Source: Prochlorococcus sp. AG-363-B04 (GTDB lineage Bacteria; Cyanobacteriota; Cyanobacteriia; PCC-6307; Cyanobiaceae). From it: a stretch of 64,000 bases of DNA. The DNA lies in the NCBI GenBank assembly GCA_003278465.1, contig QCFC01000004.1:34303-98302 (forward strand), given 5' to 3'. Under the pieces are notes generated by a model. It ran no database searches, had not been told where the DNA came from, and saw only the letters and a program-made list of their open reading frames with translations. The translations under genes and the position numbers were made by a program. Of the stretch, positions 45,232 through 54,689 are shown one piece after another. Each line of letters opens with the position of its first letter. The stretch's first letter is position 1.

Positions 45232-48024
45232 CTATTCATTTCTAAGAAGTGAGTTAAGTCCTGTCATTAAATCCTTTTCCATTGCAATTCTTCTACCATC
45301 ACTTACAACTACCCTGGTTAGAGTAGGAAGACCTCCTTGACTGGCTTTTAAATATACGGGTTCTACATAAAGTAATGATTGACCAAGAGGAAGTACTAGT
45401 AAATTACCTTGAATAACTTCAGATCCAGCTCTATCCCATAAGCTAAATTGCTGGCTAATAATAGGATCCTGGTTTATTAATGCTTGAATCTGTTCTGGAC
45501 CATAGATAGTAGTTTCGCTAGGGAACCTTATAAGTACTAACTGGCCGTAGTTAGGTGCATCACTTCTTGCAGCTAGCCATGCAGAAAGATTTGGTCTTGC
45601 TAATGGAGTAAGAGGCTGCAAAAGCAGAAACTCAGATTCATCATTAGGTCTTAATTGAGCTGTTACATGATATGGTTCTACAGGTATTTGCTTATCTCCA
45701 TACAACTCAACTGGCACTTGCCAAATATCATCTCCACTATAAAAGGTTCTAGGATCAGTTACATGATATCGAAGTAACTGTTCTACCTGAACCTCAAATA
45801 ACTCTGTAGGAACTTTCAAATGTTCTTGGATGATAACAGGCATTTCGTCTAATGGTTTTATTAATTCAGGAAACAATTTTTTCCAAGCTAATATAATTGG
45901 ATCATTCGATTCACTAATATATAAGTTAACTTTTCCACTATATGCATCTACAACTGCCTTCACTGAATTTCTTATATATCTAGTTTTATTCTTATTAGAT
46001 ATTTTAGCGGCATAGGGGTAGGTATCCGATGTCGTATAACCCTCTATAATCCAATATTGATGTTGATTGGACTTGTAATCAGGGGTGTTTTCATTTATCG
46101 CCACAGAGACCAAATAAGGGTCACCCTTGATTTGAATAAATGGTGCAACAACCTTAACTCTTTCTCTAACATCCCTGCGTATTAACAACCTAGATTTATT
46201 AGTTAGTAGACCAGTAATGATTAATCTTGGTTCGCTTAAATATACAGCTGCTGATATACGTTCTAAATAGTTGCTTAAGGGTATGCCTCCATTGCCATCA
46301 TAATGATTAAAGATATTTTGATCACCTTCTGGATAATCTAATTCTTCTATCCTTGTAGGTGCAATTGCATATGGTGATGGATAAATTCCATAATAAATTG
46401 CAGCTCTTCCAATAGGAACTGATGTTTCAACATCTTGTTTTGATATATTTAACATTTTACTACCTTCAACCCTTGTGGAATTACCTAGATCACGTATGAA
46501 ATATTCAGGTAGTCCATCTTCAGCCTTTGTATTGACAGGGCTAACAGTAAAACCATAACCATGGGTAAAAACAAAATGTCTATTCAACCAACTTCTAGAA
46601 TTTTCTGGTAGTGCCTCTTGTTCGAGTTCCCTAGCGGTAATCATTATTTGTTGTCTTTCAGTGGAGTCTGGGTTTAGTTTATATCTATCTACTGAAGCAT
46701 TAGAAAATCTATAGTAAACCCGAAGTTGTTGTAATTGCCGATTTGTGGCAAGTAAAGGTTGACTGTCCCACAACCTTATATTTCGAAGAGTACTTTTTCC
46801 TAATTCCAAGTCTTTTCTTCTTAACTTGGAGGCAGGGTTAAACAACCTTGTCTTTATAGAATCTAGTTGAAAGGCCCTCCTAGTAGATACTATTGCCCGA
46901 CTTATATATGGTGACTCTAGGCTTAATTCTCTTGGCTTAACTATAAACCATTGAATTAGAGGACCTACTAGAAGTTCAATTATTACTCCACATATAATCG
47001 CCAAAAATGAAATGTATCTTACTGATTTGCGAATAGAAGCTCTAAATCCTGGAATAAATGAACAAACTGAGATGAGTAATAATATTGAAGTACATGTTCT
47101 CAATGGAATATTTAAATGAACATCAAGCCAATCTGCACCAGGGAAGAAGTTTCCATCATTCCAAAGAAAATGATGTCTAGATAACCATACAATAACTGAT
47201 AGATTCAACAATATTGAAATAACAAATGGCCGTAAGTGTCTCTTTTGCTTATCACTAAAAGAATTAGACCTCCAATGCCCTATATTTGAATTCATAACAA
47301 GTTTTATCCATATAGCAAGGCCAAGTAATATGAATTGAAGATTCAGTAATAGAATTGATCCAAGTAAAAGTGCTGGATATTTACCTAATGCAAAACTTAT
47401 ATCTGCACCTAGAAGTTTATCATTAATTCCAGCATCTGGTATTGCTAGAGCTAATGCCCATGTTCCCCATGATTTAACAATGCAATAAGAGAATAAACCA
47501 CAGGTCGCTAAGTAAATAAGTTTTTGTCCTGTTTTACTTATGAGTAAAGTAATACTAATAAAATATACTGCGATAGTTAATATAGGAATATTTTTTGCAT
47601 AATCTAATAAATGAGTAATATTATCGAATGGTTCATTTCCTAATTTAAGACTGAAATAAGACAACCATATAAAAGAAACCAAAATGAGGTTAACGGAAAA
47701 AATAAGATATAAAAAATATCTCCATCCATGCAGATATTTTTTATATCTTATTTTTTGATCGGAATTAGAAATTAATAGCCATCTACGTATCCAGACTGAG
47801 CTAGCGGAAACGATAATCAAGGATATAATAAAACTTGAAACTTGCCATCCCCATTGCTTGATTAGTACTGTTACTAAATTAAATTGAGAAAACCACAGCC
47901 ATTCAACATGTAATTGTAATGTAGTCCAAATAGAGAAAAGTAATATTACAATAATGATAGCTATACGTCTACTTACTCCTTTGGTTAAGGGTCTTGATAA
48001 TGTTTTTTCATCTTGATAATTCAC
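45232..48024 (-). CDS. UPF0182 membrane protein
   Basis: 930 residues, normal for UPF0182 (about 900-1000). The N-terminal 350 residues contain seven hydrophobic segments, beginning IAIIIVILLFSIWTTLQ. The rest is a large domain presumably outside the cytoplasm, with YYGIYPSPYAIAPTRI, RLIITGLLTNKSRLLIRRDV and LNPDSTERQQIMITARELEQE in part. The family is widespread in cyanobacteria and actinobacteria and has no agreed function. It starts 23 bases after the ftsH stop on the same strand. Confidence 0.9.
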   Translation of the reverse strand: MNYQDEKTLSRPLTKGVSRRIAIIIVILLFSIWTTLQLHVEWLWFSQFNLVTVLIKQWGWQVSSFIISLIIVSASSVWIRRWLLISNSDQKIRYKKYLHGWRYFLYLIFSVNLILVSFIWLSYFSLKLGNEPFDNITHLLDYAKNIPILTIAVYFISITLLISKTGQKLIYLATCGLFSYCIVKSWGTWALALAIPDAGINDKLLGADISFALGKYPALLLGSILLLNLQFILLGLAIWIKLVMNSNIGHWRSNSFSDKQKRHLRPFVISILLNLSVIVWLSRHHFLWNDGNFFPGADWLDVHLNIPLRTCTSILLLISVCSFIPGFRASIRKSVRYISFLAIICGVIIELLVGPLIQWFIVKPRELSLESPYISRAIVSTRRAFQLDSIKTRLFNPASKLRRKDLELGKSTLRNIRLWDSQPLLATNRQLQQLRVYYRFSNASVDRYKLNPDSTERQQIMITARELEQEALPENSRSWLNRHFVFTHGYGFTVSPVNTKAEDGLPEYFIRDLGNSTRVEGSKMLNISKQDVETSVPIGRAAIYYGIYPSPYAIAPTRIEELDYPEGDQNIFNHYDGNGGIPLSNYLERISAAVYLSEPRLIITGLLTNKSRLLIRRDVRERVKVVAPFIQIKGDPYLVSVAINENTPDYKSNQHQYWIIEGYTTSDTYPYAAKISNKNKTRYIRNSVKAVVDAYSGKVNLYISESNDPIILAWKKLFPELIKPLDEMPVIIQEHLKVPTELFEVQVEQLLRYHVTDPRTFYSGDDIWQVPVELYGDKQIPVEPYHVTAQLRPNDESEFLLLQPLTPLARPNLSAWLAARSDAPNYGQLVLIRFPSETTIYGPEQIQALINQDPIISQQFSLWDRAGSEVIQGNLLVLPLGQSLLYVEPVYLKASQGGLPTLTRVVVSDGRRIAMEKDLMTGLNSLLRNE

Positions 48025-48046
48025 GTTACTAAAAAAGTTGTGTTGA

Positions 48047-49789
48047 TTAATTGTTAGGCCTTTCCGCTAAACCTGCCAAGGCTAAGAAGCGATCCCCTGC
48101 AAGGGATTCCTCTATGATTAATGCTTCAACAAGATTATCCATTACGTCTCTTTTAGTTTCAAGTAAACTTTCTGCTTTTTTCATAGCTTTTTTTGCTAGT
48201 GTGCGAATCTGAAAATCAATCTCTTTTCCTGTAGATTCAGAATATCCACTACTTCTATTAACCCAATCTCTTCCTAAAAATACTTCAGAACTGGACGAAT
48301 CAAGTGAAATAGGACCCAAATCAGAAAAACCAAATTTAGTTACCATCTCTCTTGCTAGATAAGCTACATTATCTAAATCTGCAGATGCACCCTGTGTAAT
48401 CTCATCATATCCAAATACAATTTTTTCTGCGGCCCTTCCACCAAGGCTTACTACCATATTTGCAAATAAATTTGCTCTGGTATAGAGACCTGAGTCTATT
48501 GTTTCCTCATTCGGCCAGAATCTAGTAAAGCCAGCGGTAGTTCCCCCCCTTGGCAATATTGTTATTTTGTCTATTTCATCAGCATGAGGTAGCAAAGCTG
48601 CAACTAAGGCATGACCCACCTCGTGATACGCAATTAAACGCTTTTTGGAATTATCTTGTAATGGAGAATTACTTAACCCCATAGTTACACGTTCAAGGGC
48701 TGATTCAAGATCTGTGTTTGTAATTTTATTATTATTATTTCTTGCTGTAATTATTGCCGCTTCATTAATAAGGTTTGCAAGTTCTGCACCAGAAAATCCT
48801 GGAGTCCTAAGAGCCCAGTCTTTTAGTTTTACACTATCATTTAATGGCCTGCTTCTTGCATGAATTCCTAGGATATCAGTTCTTCCTTTTCTATCTGGAA
48901 GTGATATTTCAATTCTTCTATCAAATCTACCTGGTCTAGTTAGGGCAGAATCCAGAACATCAGCTCGATTGGTTGCAGCGAGAATTATCACGCCTGAATT
49001 ATCTATAAAGCCATCCATCTCAGTAAGTAATTGATTAAGTGTTTGTTCTCTTTCGTCATTTCCTCCTCCTATTCCGGCACCTCTTTGTCTTCCAATTGAA
49101 TCTATTTCATCAATAAATACAATACATGGTGATTTTTCTTTTGCCTTGCTAAATAATTCTCTAACTCTACTAGCTCCAACACCTACAAACAATTCTACAA
49201 ATTCTGATGCTGCAATTGAAAAAAATGGTACTCCTGCTTCTCCTGCTATAGCCTTAGCTAACAGGGTTTTCCCAGTTCCCGGTGGACCAATTAAAAGAAA
49301 TCCTTTTGGAATTCTGGCGCCTAATTTTGTGAAATGTTCAGGATTATGTAAGAAGGTAATTATTTCTCGCAACTCGTCAGACGCCTCTGAAACACCAGCA
49401 ACATCCTCAAATCTGACTTTTAGATTCTCAATTGGACTCAGCTTAGATTGATTCCTAATAAACCCCATCGCTCTATTGGCAACCTGAGTTGACCTACGAA
49501 TCAAAAAGGAAAGGCCAATTACTACAAGACCTATAAGAGCTATGTTTCCTATCATTCCAGCCAAGGCCTCTTCACTTCGAATATCTTTTACTCTTAAGGG
49601 AGTGCGCGATTCTTCTGCTGCACGGAGAATCTGCTCATGATTTGGCAAAACCGAAACAATTGAGGTGGTTCCATCATTAAAACGAACTAGAACTTCACGC
49701 CTAGGTGGGATTAACTCCAAGGAGGAAACACGACCCTCGTTTATCTCTTTTAAAAGTTTGCTATATGAAGGAGCTGGTATTTTTGTCAT
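48047..49789 (-). CDS. ftsH: FtsH-family ATP-dependent zinc metalloprotease
   Basis: 580 residues. One membrane segment is visible (about 78-97), then the AAA module: Walker A GPPGTGKT (168-175), Walker [12 protein letters not shown], second region of homology [19 protein letters not shown]. The protease motif is HEVGH. There is no N-terminal first membrane segment, because an in-frame stop lies just before the ATG; a shorter N-terminus is found in one cyanobacterial FtsH clade. FtsH removes damaged photosystem and membrane proteins. The hexamer partner is unknown here. Confidence 0.93.
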   Translation of the reverse strand: MTKIPAPSYSKLLKEINEGRVSSLELIPPRREVLVRFNDGTTSIVSVLPNHEQILRAAEESRTPLRVKDIRSEEALAGMIGNIALIGLVVIGLSFLIRRSTQVANRAMGFIRNQSKLSPIENLKVRFEDVAGVSEASDELREIITFLHNPEHFTKLGARIPKGFLLIGPPGTGKTLLAKAIAGEAGVPFFSIAASEFVELFVGVGASRVRELFSKAKEKSPCIVFIDEIDSIGRQRGAGIGGGNDEREQTLNQLLTEMDGFIDNSGVIILAATNRADVLDSALTRPGRFDRRIEISLPDRKGRTDILGIHARSRPLNDSVKLKDWALRTPGFSGAELANLINEAAIITARNNNNKITNTDLESALERVTMGLSNSPLQDNSKKRLIAYHEVGHALVAALLPHADEIDKITILPRGGTTAGFTRFWPNEETIDSGLYTRANLFANMVVSLGGRAAEKIVFGYDEITQGASADLDNVAYLAREMVTKFGFSDLGPISLDSSSSEVFLGRDWVNRSSGYSESTGKEIDFQIRTLAKKAMKKAESLLETKRDVMDNLVEALIIEESLAGDRFLALAGLAERPNN

Positions 49790-49970
49790 AAATATATCCT
49801 AGTGATATCGATAAATGCTGTGGCCAGCTGGAATGTTGAGGTGATGCACAAAACGATAGGAGGCAGGGAGATGTCATTGACATAGCCTTATGCTAATAAA
49901 TCAAATCGTACCTATTTGACGCATGGCAACACAAAGGTGGAAGATAGAAAAAATAGTACATTAATCACTA

Positions 49971-50147
49971 ATGGCTGTACCCAAGAAAAAAACATCAAAA
50001 AGTAAGCGCAATCAAAGGCATGCTACCTGGAAGGCTAAGGCTACTGTAGCTGCTGAAAAAGCACTTTCCATAGGTAAATCAATTCTCACAGGTAGAGCTC
50101 AGGGGTTTGTTTATCCAACAGATGAGGTAGATGAGGCAGATGATTAG
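49971..50147 (+). CDS. rpmF: Ribosomal protein L32
   Basis: 58 residues. [18 protein letters not shown] is the conserved L32 start, followed by a Lys/Ala-rich helix ([14 protein letters not shown]) and an acidic tail (TDEVDEADD). It has no cysteine pair, as usual in cyanobacteria. It is divergent from ftsH, with a 181-base spacer holding the promoters and no other gene. Confidence 0.96.
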   Translation: MAVPKKKTSKSKRNQRHATWKAKATVAAEKALSIGKSILTGRAQGFVYPTDEVDEADD

Positions 50148-50172
50148 ATGATTAGATGATTAGATGATTAGA
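50142..50172. repeat. 8-base tandem repeat at the rpmF stop codon
   Basis: GATTAGAT is repeated almost four times from 50142 to 50172 and includes the rpmF stop at 50145-50147. Because the unit is 8 bases, each frame meets a stop quickly. It may be slippage-prone. Confidence 0.8.
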
Positions 50173-50231
50173 ATAATAATTTATTATATTTTGTTAAAAC
50201 AATTAATTTATCTAATAAATTAAATATAACC

Positions 50232-50567
50232 TTAAGATCCCAACTTAAATGCCTCAAGTATAACTGCATAAATAGCACCTATTCTTATATTGTCTAATGC
50301 AAGCATAAATAATTTAATTCTCTTCACATTAACCCTTCTTACTAAGTTAACTATAACCTCATTAAAAATAATCATAATAAGAACAACTGTAGACCTCTGA
50401 CCAATTTTATATAAATAAAATGATGTGACATTACCTCCTATATAGAAACCAATTAATAAACTTAATAATGCAATGCTAATTGATTTCCATGAAATAAGCC
50501 AGGTGTTAGCAAAAGCAAATATTGTTTTGTCTAATAGCCTCTCTAGACTGGTTTTTTGATAAGTCAT
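50232..50567 (-). CDS. Ycf20/DUF565 family membrane protein
   Basis: 111 residues from ATG 50567, chosen because AGGAG lies 7 bases before it. The central hydrophobic LLSLLIGFYIGGNVTSF and the end IRIGAIYAVILEAFKLGS match DUF565 (the LEAFKLGS ending is diagnostic). The plant homologue Ycf20 relates to non-photochemical quenching in Chlamydomonas. Function in cyanobacteria is unknown. It begins 4 bases downstream of the HAD phosphatase stop, so they are an operon. Confidence 0.8.
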   Translation of the reverse strand: MTYQKTSLERLLDKTIFAFANTWLISWKSISIALLSLLIGFYIGGNVTSFYLYKIGQRSTVVLIMIIFNEVIVNLVRRVNVKRIKLFMLALDNIRIGAIYAVILEAFKLGS

Positions 50568-50571
50568 TAGA

Positions 50572-51321
50572 TTAACTCCTATGCAATAACTGTAAAAAAT
50601 CAAATGAAATTAGTCCCTTTCTGCAAGGTAATCCTTTAAAAACCTTGCAAGGTTTACTATATTCGCCAAGATGATCTAATACTTGAATAGCTTTAGGGTA
50701 AGAATCTATCCTAAAGCTTTGCCAAGGACTAATTGTAATTAAGCATGGTAAACATGCATTAATTGCTGATTGATAACCAACCTGTGAATCTTCTATAACC
50801 ATAATTTCTGTTCTTTTACATCCGCTTAGTTCAATAGCTTGCAAGTAACACTCTGGGCTTGGTTTACTATTTTCTACATCCTCAGCTGTTACGAATCCCT
50901 CAAAGGGGCCTAGGTCACAGGAGAAGGTTGATTTAATCAATGCTTGAACTGCATCAAAACTACTTGTTGTAACAATCCACTGAGATATTTTATTTTCAGA
51001 CAATTCATTAATAAGTCTTTTTACTCCAGTTCTCCACATAATTTTTCCACTATAAATAAAATTCTTATATATCTCCTGTTTCCTATTATGGACTAAAACT
51101 ATATCTTCATTACTTAGACTCAGTCCTTTCTCTTTAGCATAATGTCTAATTCGTGCCTTGCCACCGGTTATAGATAATAACTGAGTATAAATATCCGTGT
51201 CCCAATACCAATTAAGACCTGTGGATTTAAATGCTTCATTAAATGCAACTCTATGTCCAGTCATCTCTGTATCTGCAAGAGTACCATCTAAATCCCAAAA
51301 AACTGCTTTAAGAAAATTCAT
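50572..51321 (-). CDS. HAD-superfamily phosphatase, CbbY-like
   Basis: 249 residues from ATG 51321 (AGGA 7 bases upstream; an upstream ATG at 51351 would run into the recJ start). HAD motifs: FWDLDGTLADTE (motif I), VTTSSFDA (motif II), ENSKPSPECYLQAI (motif III) and MVIEDSQVGYQSAINA (motif IV). These are typical of CbbY/beta-phosphoglucomutase relatives. The substrate is not defined; CbbY of photosynthetic organisms removes xylulose-1,5-bisphosphate, a Rubisco inhibitor. It is divergent from recJ by 22 bases. Confidence 0.85.
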   Translation of the reverse strand: MNFLKAVFWDLDGTLADTEMTGHRVAFNEAFKSTGLNWYWDTDIYTQLLSITGGKARIRHYAKEKGLSLSNEDIVLVHNRKQEIYKNFIYSGKIMWRTGVKRLINELSENKISQWIVTTSSFDAVQALIKSTFSCDLGPFEGFVTAEDVENSKPSPECYLQAIELSGCKRTEIMVIEDSQVGYQSAINACLPCLITISPWQSFRIDSYPKAIQVLDHLGEYSKPCKVFKGLPCRKGLISFDFLQLLHRS

Positions 51322-51343
51322 ACGAGAATCCTGAAACCAAATT

Positions 51344-53293
51344 TTGAACAAGCATCAATTAAACATCTCATTCCTTTCCAAAACCATTTTGACATCTTAT
51401 AGCCCATTTACTGCTCCTTGGACTTTACCTACTCCCATAGGTTTAGATCCACTACCCGATGTACAGCTACCTTTGCCGTTAAGAGCGATTCTTGCCAGGA
51501 GGTTTATTGCATCAGAAGATAAGGAATATATCGATGAGATTATTAATCCACCTACCCTGCCCGATCCTAAGAAACACTTTCCTGATTTAGAAAAGTCTGT
51601 TTCTAGGTTATGTAAGGCTTGTGAGAAAAATGAATTAATTGCTATTTGCGGCGATTATGACGCAGATGGAATGACATCTACAGCATTAATGCTCAAAACA
51701 TTAATTACGTTAGGAGCTAAGCCAATATCGTTAATCCCTAATCGTGTCGAAGAAGGATATGGACTTAATGTTAATATGATTAAAGAACTGTGCAACAAAG
51801 GGATAAAACTATTAATAACAGTAGACAACGGGGTTGCAGCTAATAAACCTTTAGAACTAGCTTATGAAAACTCTATCGAAGTAATAATTACAGACCATCA
51901 TGAAATACCTAAAAATATGTCAAATTATTTTGCACTTATCCATCCTTCGACAACACCTATTAATTCTCCATATAGGTCTTTAGCTGGAGTAGGACTCGCG
52001 TATGTATTGGCTTCAAGCTTAGCTAAAGAATTAAATAGCATTCAAGCTATTTCTATTGCACGAGATCTTTTTTGTGTAGGTACAGTTGCCGACATGGCTC
52101 CACTGTTAGGAGCTAATAGATTATGGCTTAGGGAGGGTCTCAAAGTTCTACACAAAACTGAGTGTATCGGATTAAGAGCTCTACATACAATTTGTGGTAT
52201 AAATCACAGACCTTTATCATCAGAGGATATTGGGTTTCTAGTAGCTCCTAGAATTAATGCTGTAGGGAGAATAGGCGAACCAAAATTAATTATAGAACTT
52301 TTAATGGAAGAAGATAAACACAAAGCTTTAGAAATTGCTAGAGAGTGTGATCAGCTAAATAAGCAGAGAAAGGACCTCTGTGATGCTATTGAAATAGAAG
52401 CAATTGCTCTTATCGAATCAAGCTATAATTATCCAGATCCTTTTATCTTTTTGGTACAAAACCATTGGCATCAAGGTGTTATTGGTATTGTGGCATCTAG
52501 ACTTTCTGAAAGATACCATAGACCTACTGCTCTATTAACTGGAGATAATAATGGGACATTCAGATCATCAGTCAGAGCACCTAAAGGATTTTCTGTAGTA
52601 CAAGCCCTGAGGGAATGTGAGGATCTTCTAGAGAAATACGGGGGTCATCCTGCTGCTGGTGGTTTTACAGTTAAAGCAGATAATATTGTAGCTCTTAATT
52701 CTAAACTAAACACCATATCTAATCAATGGAATCAAATGAATCCTTATACTAAGTGTATCAAACCAGAGAGTATTATAAAATTCGATGAGATTAATGATCA
52801 ATTAATTGAGCAGCTTCAATCGTTAGAGCCATTTGGAATAGGTAATCCATATCCTGTATTCTGGTCTAGGAATTGTCAAGTAAAAGAAGTAAATAAACTA
52901 TCAGATAGCCATCTAAAATTCATACTGAGTCAAAATAATATAACTCTTAAAGCTATAGGGTGGGGCTGGCGAAACTACACAGAAACAACTGATAAAGTTG
53001 ATATTGTCTATACTGTTAAGAAAAACTATTGGAATAACACTCAGAATATTCAATTAGAATTAATTGCAATACGTCCATTTAATAAAGCATTGACAATAAA
53101 TAGAAATGGAAGGAGATATGTTTGTAGAGAGATTGATAAAAAATCAATATCTATATGCAACGACGCTGGAAACGAAATTATAGCAAGGCTTACAAAATCT
53201 GGATCTATAAGTGGAGAGGATAAATTGCTTGAACACTCTTACGTAAAGAGACTAGCCTCTGAGGCTTCAGTAGGCCTTGGGCTAGTGCCTTGA
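51344..53293 (+). CDS. recJ: Single-stranded-DNA-specific exonuclease RecJ
   Basis: 649 residues, TTG start at 51344. DHH phosphoesterase motifs: ICGDYDADGMTSTAL, ITVDNGVA, ITDHHEIP and the DHHA1 part GGHPAAGGFT. It degrades single-stranded DNA 5' to 3' in recombination and repair. The C-terminal OB-like region is present (ITLKAIGWGW). The first 25 residues are weakly conserved, so the start could be somewhat further in. Confidence 0.92.
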   Translation: MNKHQLNISFLSKTILTSYSPFTAPWTLPTPIGLDPLPDVQLPLPLRAILARRFIASEDKEYIDEIINPPTLPDPKKHFPDLEKSVSRLCKACEKNELIAICGDYDADGMTSTALMLKTLITLGAKPISLIPNRVEEGYGLNVNMIKELCNKGIKLLITVDNGVAANKPLELAYENSIEVIITDHHEIPKNMSNYFALIHPSTTPINSPYRSLAGVGLAYVLASSLAKELNSIQAISIARDLFCVGTVADMAPLLGANRLWLREGLKVLHKTECIGLRALHTICGINHRPLSSEDIGFLVAPRINAVGRIGEPKLIIELLMEEDKHKALEIARECDQLNKQRKDLCDAIEIEAIALIESSYNYPDPFIFLVQNHWHQGVIGIVASRLSERYHRPTALLTGDNNGTFRSSVRAPKGFSVVQALRECEDLLEKYGGHPAAGGFTVKADNIVALNSKLNTISNQWNQMNPYTKCIKPESIIKFDEINDQLIEQLQSLEPFGIGNPYPVFWSRNCQVKEVNKLSDSHLKFILSQNNITLKAIGWGWRNYTETTDKVDIVYTVKKNYWNNTQNIQLELIAIRPFNKALTINRNGRRYVCREIDKKSISICNDAGNEIIARLTKSGSISGEDKLLEHSYVKRLASEASVGLGLVP

Positions 53294-53322
53294 ACTAGCA
53301 ATTTTCTAAAAAAAGGAATTCA

Positions 53323-53364
53323 TTAAAAAAAAGGATTGCCAATGGGGTCTTCCTTAGCAATCCT
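53323..53364 (-). terminator. Intrinsic terminator for the Psb30-like gene
   Basis: On the minus strand AGGATTGC (complement of 53357-53364) pairs with GCAATCCT (complement of 53332-53339) and is followed by a run of eight or more T. It lies 22 bases past the stop of the miniprotein gene. Confidence 0.85.
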
Positions 53365-53385
53365 CTTAGGAGAATTTGATATGGC

Positions 53386-53469
53386 TCAAATTCCACGTCT
53401 ATAAAAAATGAGAGCAATAATTGCTGGACCAGCAAGAGCTACAGCAACAAAAGGCAGAAGGTTTCCCAT
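53386..53469 (-). CDS. psb30: 27-residue membrane miniprotein, Psb30 (Ycf12)-like
   Basis: MGNLLPFVAVALAGPAI and then ten more residues ending FYRRGI. It is a single membrane span with the VALAGPxxIAL core that I associate with Psb30/Ycf12, a small photosystem II subunit. The real gene is supported by its own strong terminator and by isolated position between recJ and the YkgJ-family gene. No clear ribosome site is seen. The alternative is another small photosystem or cytochrome subunit. Confidence 0.6.
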   Translation of the reverse strand: MGNLLPFVAVALAGPAIIALIFYRRGI

Positions 53470-53563
53470 GATTTGAGATGAAAGCGTAAGGTGTGGAAGA
53501 GCTTAGTCTTACCATTTACGCATATAGGCTACGAGATAATGGAGCAATTTCACCATATTGGTA

Positions 53564-53596
53564 CTCATAGCTGTGATGCCTTGTCACAGCTATGAG
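53564..53596 (+). promoter_or_regulatory. Perfect 13-bp hairpin covering a start codon
   Basis: CTCATAGCTGTGA (53564-53576) is the exact reverse complement of TCACAGCTATGAG (53584-53596), with a 7-base loop. The ATG start of the YkgJ-family gene (53592-53594) is inside the right arm. In RNA the stem would hide the start codon. As DNA it could be an operator: TGTGA and TCACA are seven bases apart, near the CRP-type spacing of six. Confidence 0.7.
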
Positions 53597-53957
53597 CCCT
53601 AAAAAGAAGACAGGGAAATGGCAATGCATTGAGAAGTGTGGTGCCTGCTGCCGTTTGGCCCCAAATGAAAGACAAGAAGCCATTGCTGCCTTAAGTCAAC
53701 CAGATCAGGCTGAATATATGGCAATGGTTGCTAATGATGGATGGTGCAAGCACTTCAACAAGGTTTCAAAGAAATGTATGATTTATGAACAAAGACCATC
53801 TTTTTGTAAAGTTTCGAATCTAACTTCTTTATTCAGGGTTGAGAAAAATCAATTTGATGCATTTGCCATCAACTGTTGTAAAGAGCAAATTATTTCAATA
53901 TATGGGCCCAAAAGTCAACAACTTAAAGTCTTCAAAGAGACCTGTAGTACTAATTAA
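53592..53957 (+). CDS. YkgJ-family cysteine-cluster protein
   Basis: 121 residues. CIEKCGACCRLAPNER (first cysteine set), DGWCKHFNKVSKKCMIYEQRPSFCK in part (GWCKHFN, KKCMIYEQRPSFCK) and INCCKEQ together form the zinc/iron-sulfur cluster pattern of the YkgJ (UPF0153) family. The metal is not established. Function unknown. Its start codon lies in a hairpin. The Mn/Ca exporter half genes follow 22 bases after its stop. Confidence 0.8.
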   Translation: MSPKKKTGKWQCIEKCGACCRLAPNERQEAIAALSQPDQAEYMAMVANDGWCKHFNKVSKKCMIYEQRPSFCKVSNLTSLFRVEKNQFDAFAINCCKEQIISIYGPKSQQLKVFKETCSTN

Positions 53958-53979
53958 TTACCTCTAAAACCTTACATTT

Positions 53980-54321
53980 ATGGAAAAAACTAACGACTCA
54001 GCCGATAAGAAACAAAATATAAGTTTCATATCCGTCTTTTCTACTACATTTACGACAGTTTTTGTTGCTGAATTGGGTGATAAAACTCAATTAGCAACCT
54101 TGTTGCTATCTGCCCAGTCAAGAATGCCATGGGTAGTATTCCTTGGTGCAGCATTAGCATTAACATGCTCTAGTCTGGTAGGTGTCCTTATTGGACAATG
54201 GCTTTCCAAGCTATTACCAGCTGAAAAATTCGAACAAATGGCTGGGTTATTGATGATCTTCCTTGGTTTGTGGCTTGGAATAGAAGCCAGTAATACTTTA
54301 TTTACCGCCTACATTCCTTGA
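53980..54321 (+). CDS. UPF0016/GDT1 half-size cation exporter, first subunit
   Basis: 113 residues with one copy of the motif VAELGDKTQLATLLL in three hydrophobic segments. Full-length UPF0016/TMEM165 proteins carry two such motifs; here each half is a separate gene. In cyanobacteria this family (Mnx; hemi-exchangers in some strains) exports Mn from the cytoplasm, supporting photosystem II assembly. Its stop overlaps the start of the second half gene by 4 bases. Confidence 0.85.
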   Translation: MEKTNDSADKKQNISFISVFSTTFTTVFVAELGDKTQLATLLLSAQSRMPWVVFLGAALALTCSSLVGVLIGQWLSKLLPAEKFEQMAGLLMIFLGLWLGIEASNTLFTAYIP

Positions 54322-54611
54322 TAATGTTGATTCCTCTACTGGCTTCTACATTCATAGCTGTTTTCCTCGCTGAATTAGGCGACAAAACTCAACTGGCTAC
54401 TATTGCGATCAGCGGAACTTCTAATAGACCACTAGCTGTTTTTCTTGGCTCATCTCTAGCTTTAATATTAGCCAGCTTTATAGGTGCAATGGCAGGTGGT
54501 TCCCTATCCACAATTATCCCGAAAGAAGTAATGCAAATCATTGCTGCCCTAGGATTCTTAATTATTGGGACTAGACTTTTATGGATTAATAACAATAAAA
54601 GTGCAGAATAA
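54318..54611 (+). CDS. UPF0016/GDT1 half-size cation exporter, second subunit
   Basis: 97 residues with the motif LAELGDKTQLATIAIS and three hydrophobic segments. It is the partner of the preceding gene; the 4-base overlap indicates coupled synthesis and a heterodimer. Mn or Ca transport is by family; not tested here. Confidence 0.85.
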   Translation: MIMLIPLLASTFIAVFLAELGDKTQLATIAISGTSNRPLAVFLGSSLALILASFIGAMAGGSLSTIIPKEVMQIIAALGFLIIGTRLLWINNNKSAE

Positions 54612-54689
54612 TGCATCAAATTTTACATAGAACTAAGTAGTTCAGCATTGAATCCACAAATTTATCTTGAATTGCACAACCATCCAACT

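Noticed and set aside
54389..54619. 76-codon minus-strand frame opposite the second UPF0016 half gene
   Set aside because: Antisense shadow of a hydrophobic gene, with no family features.
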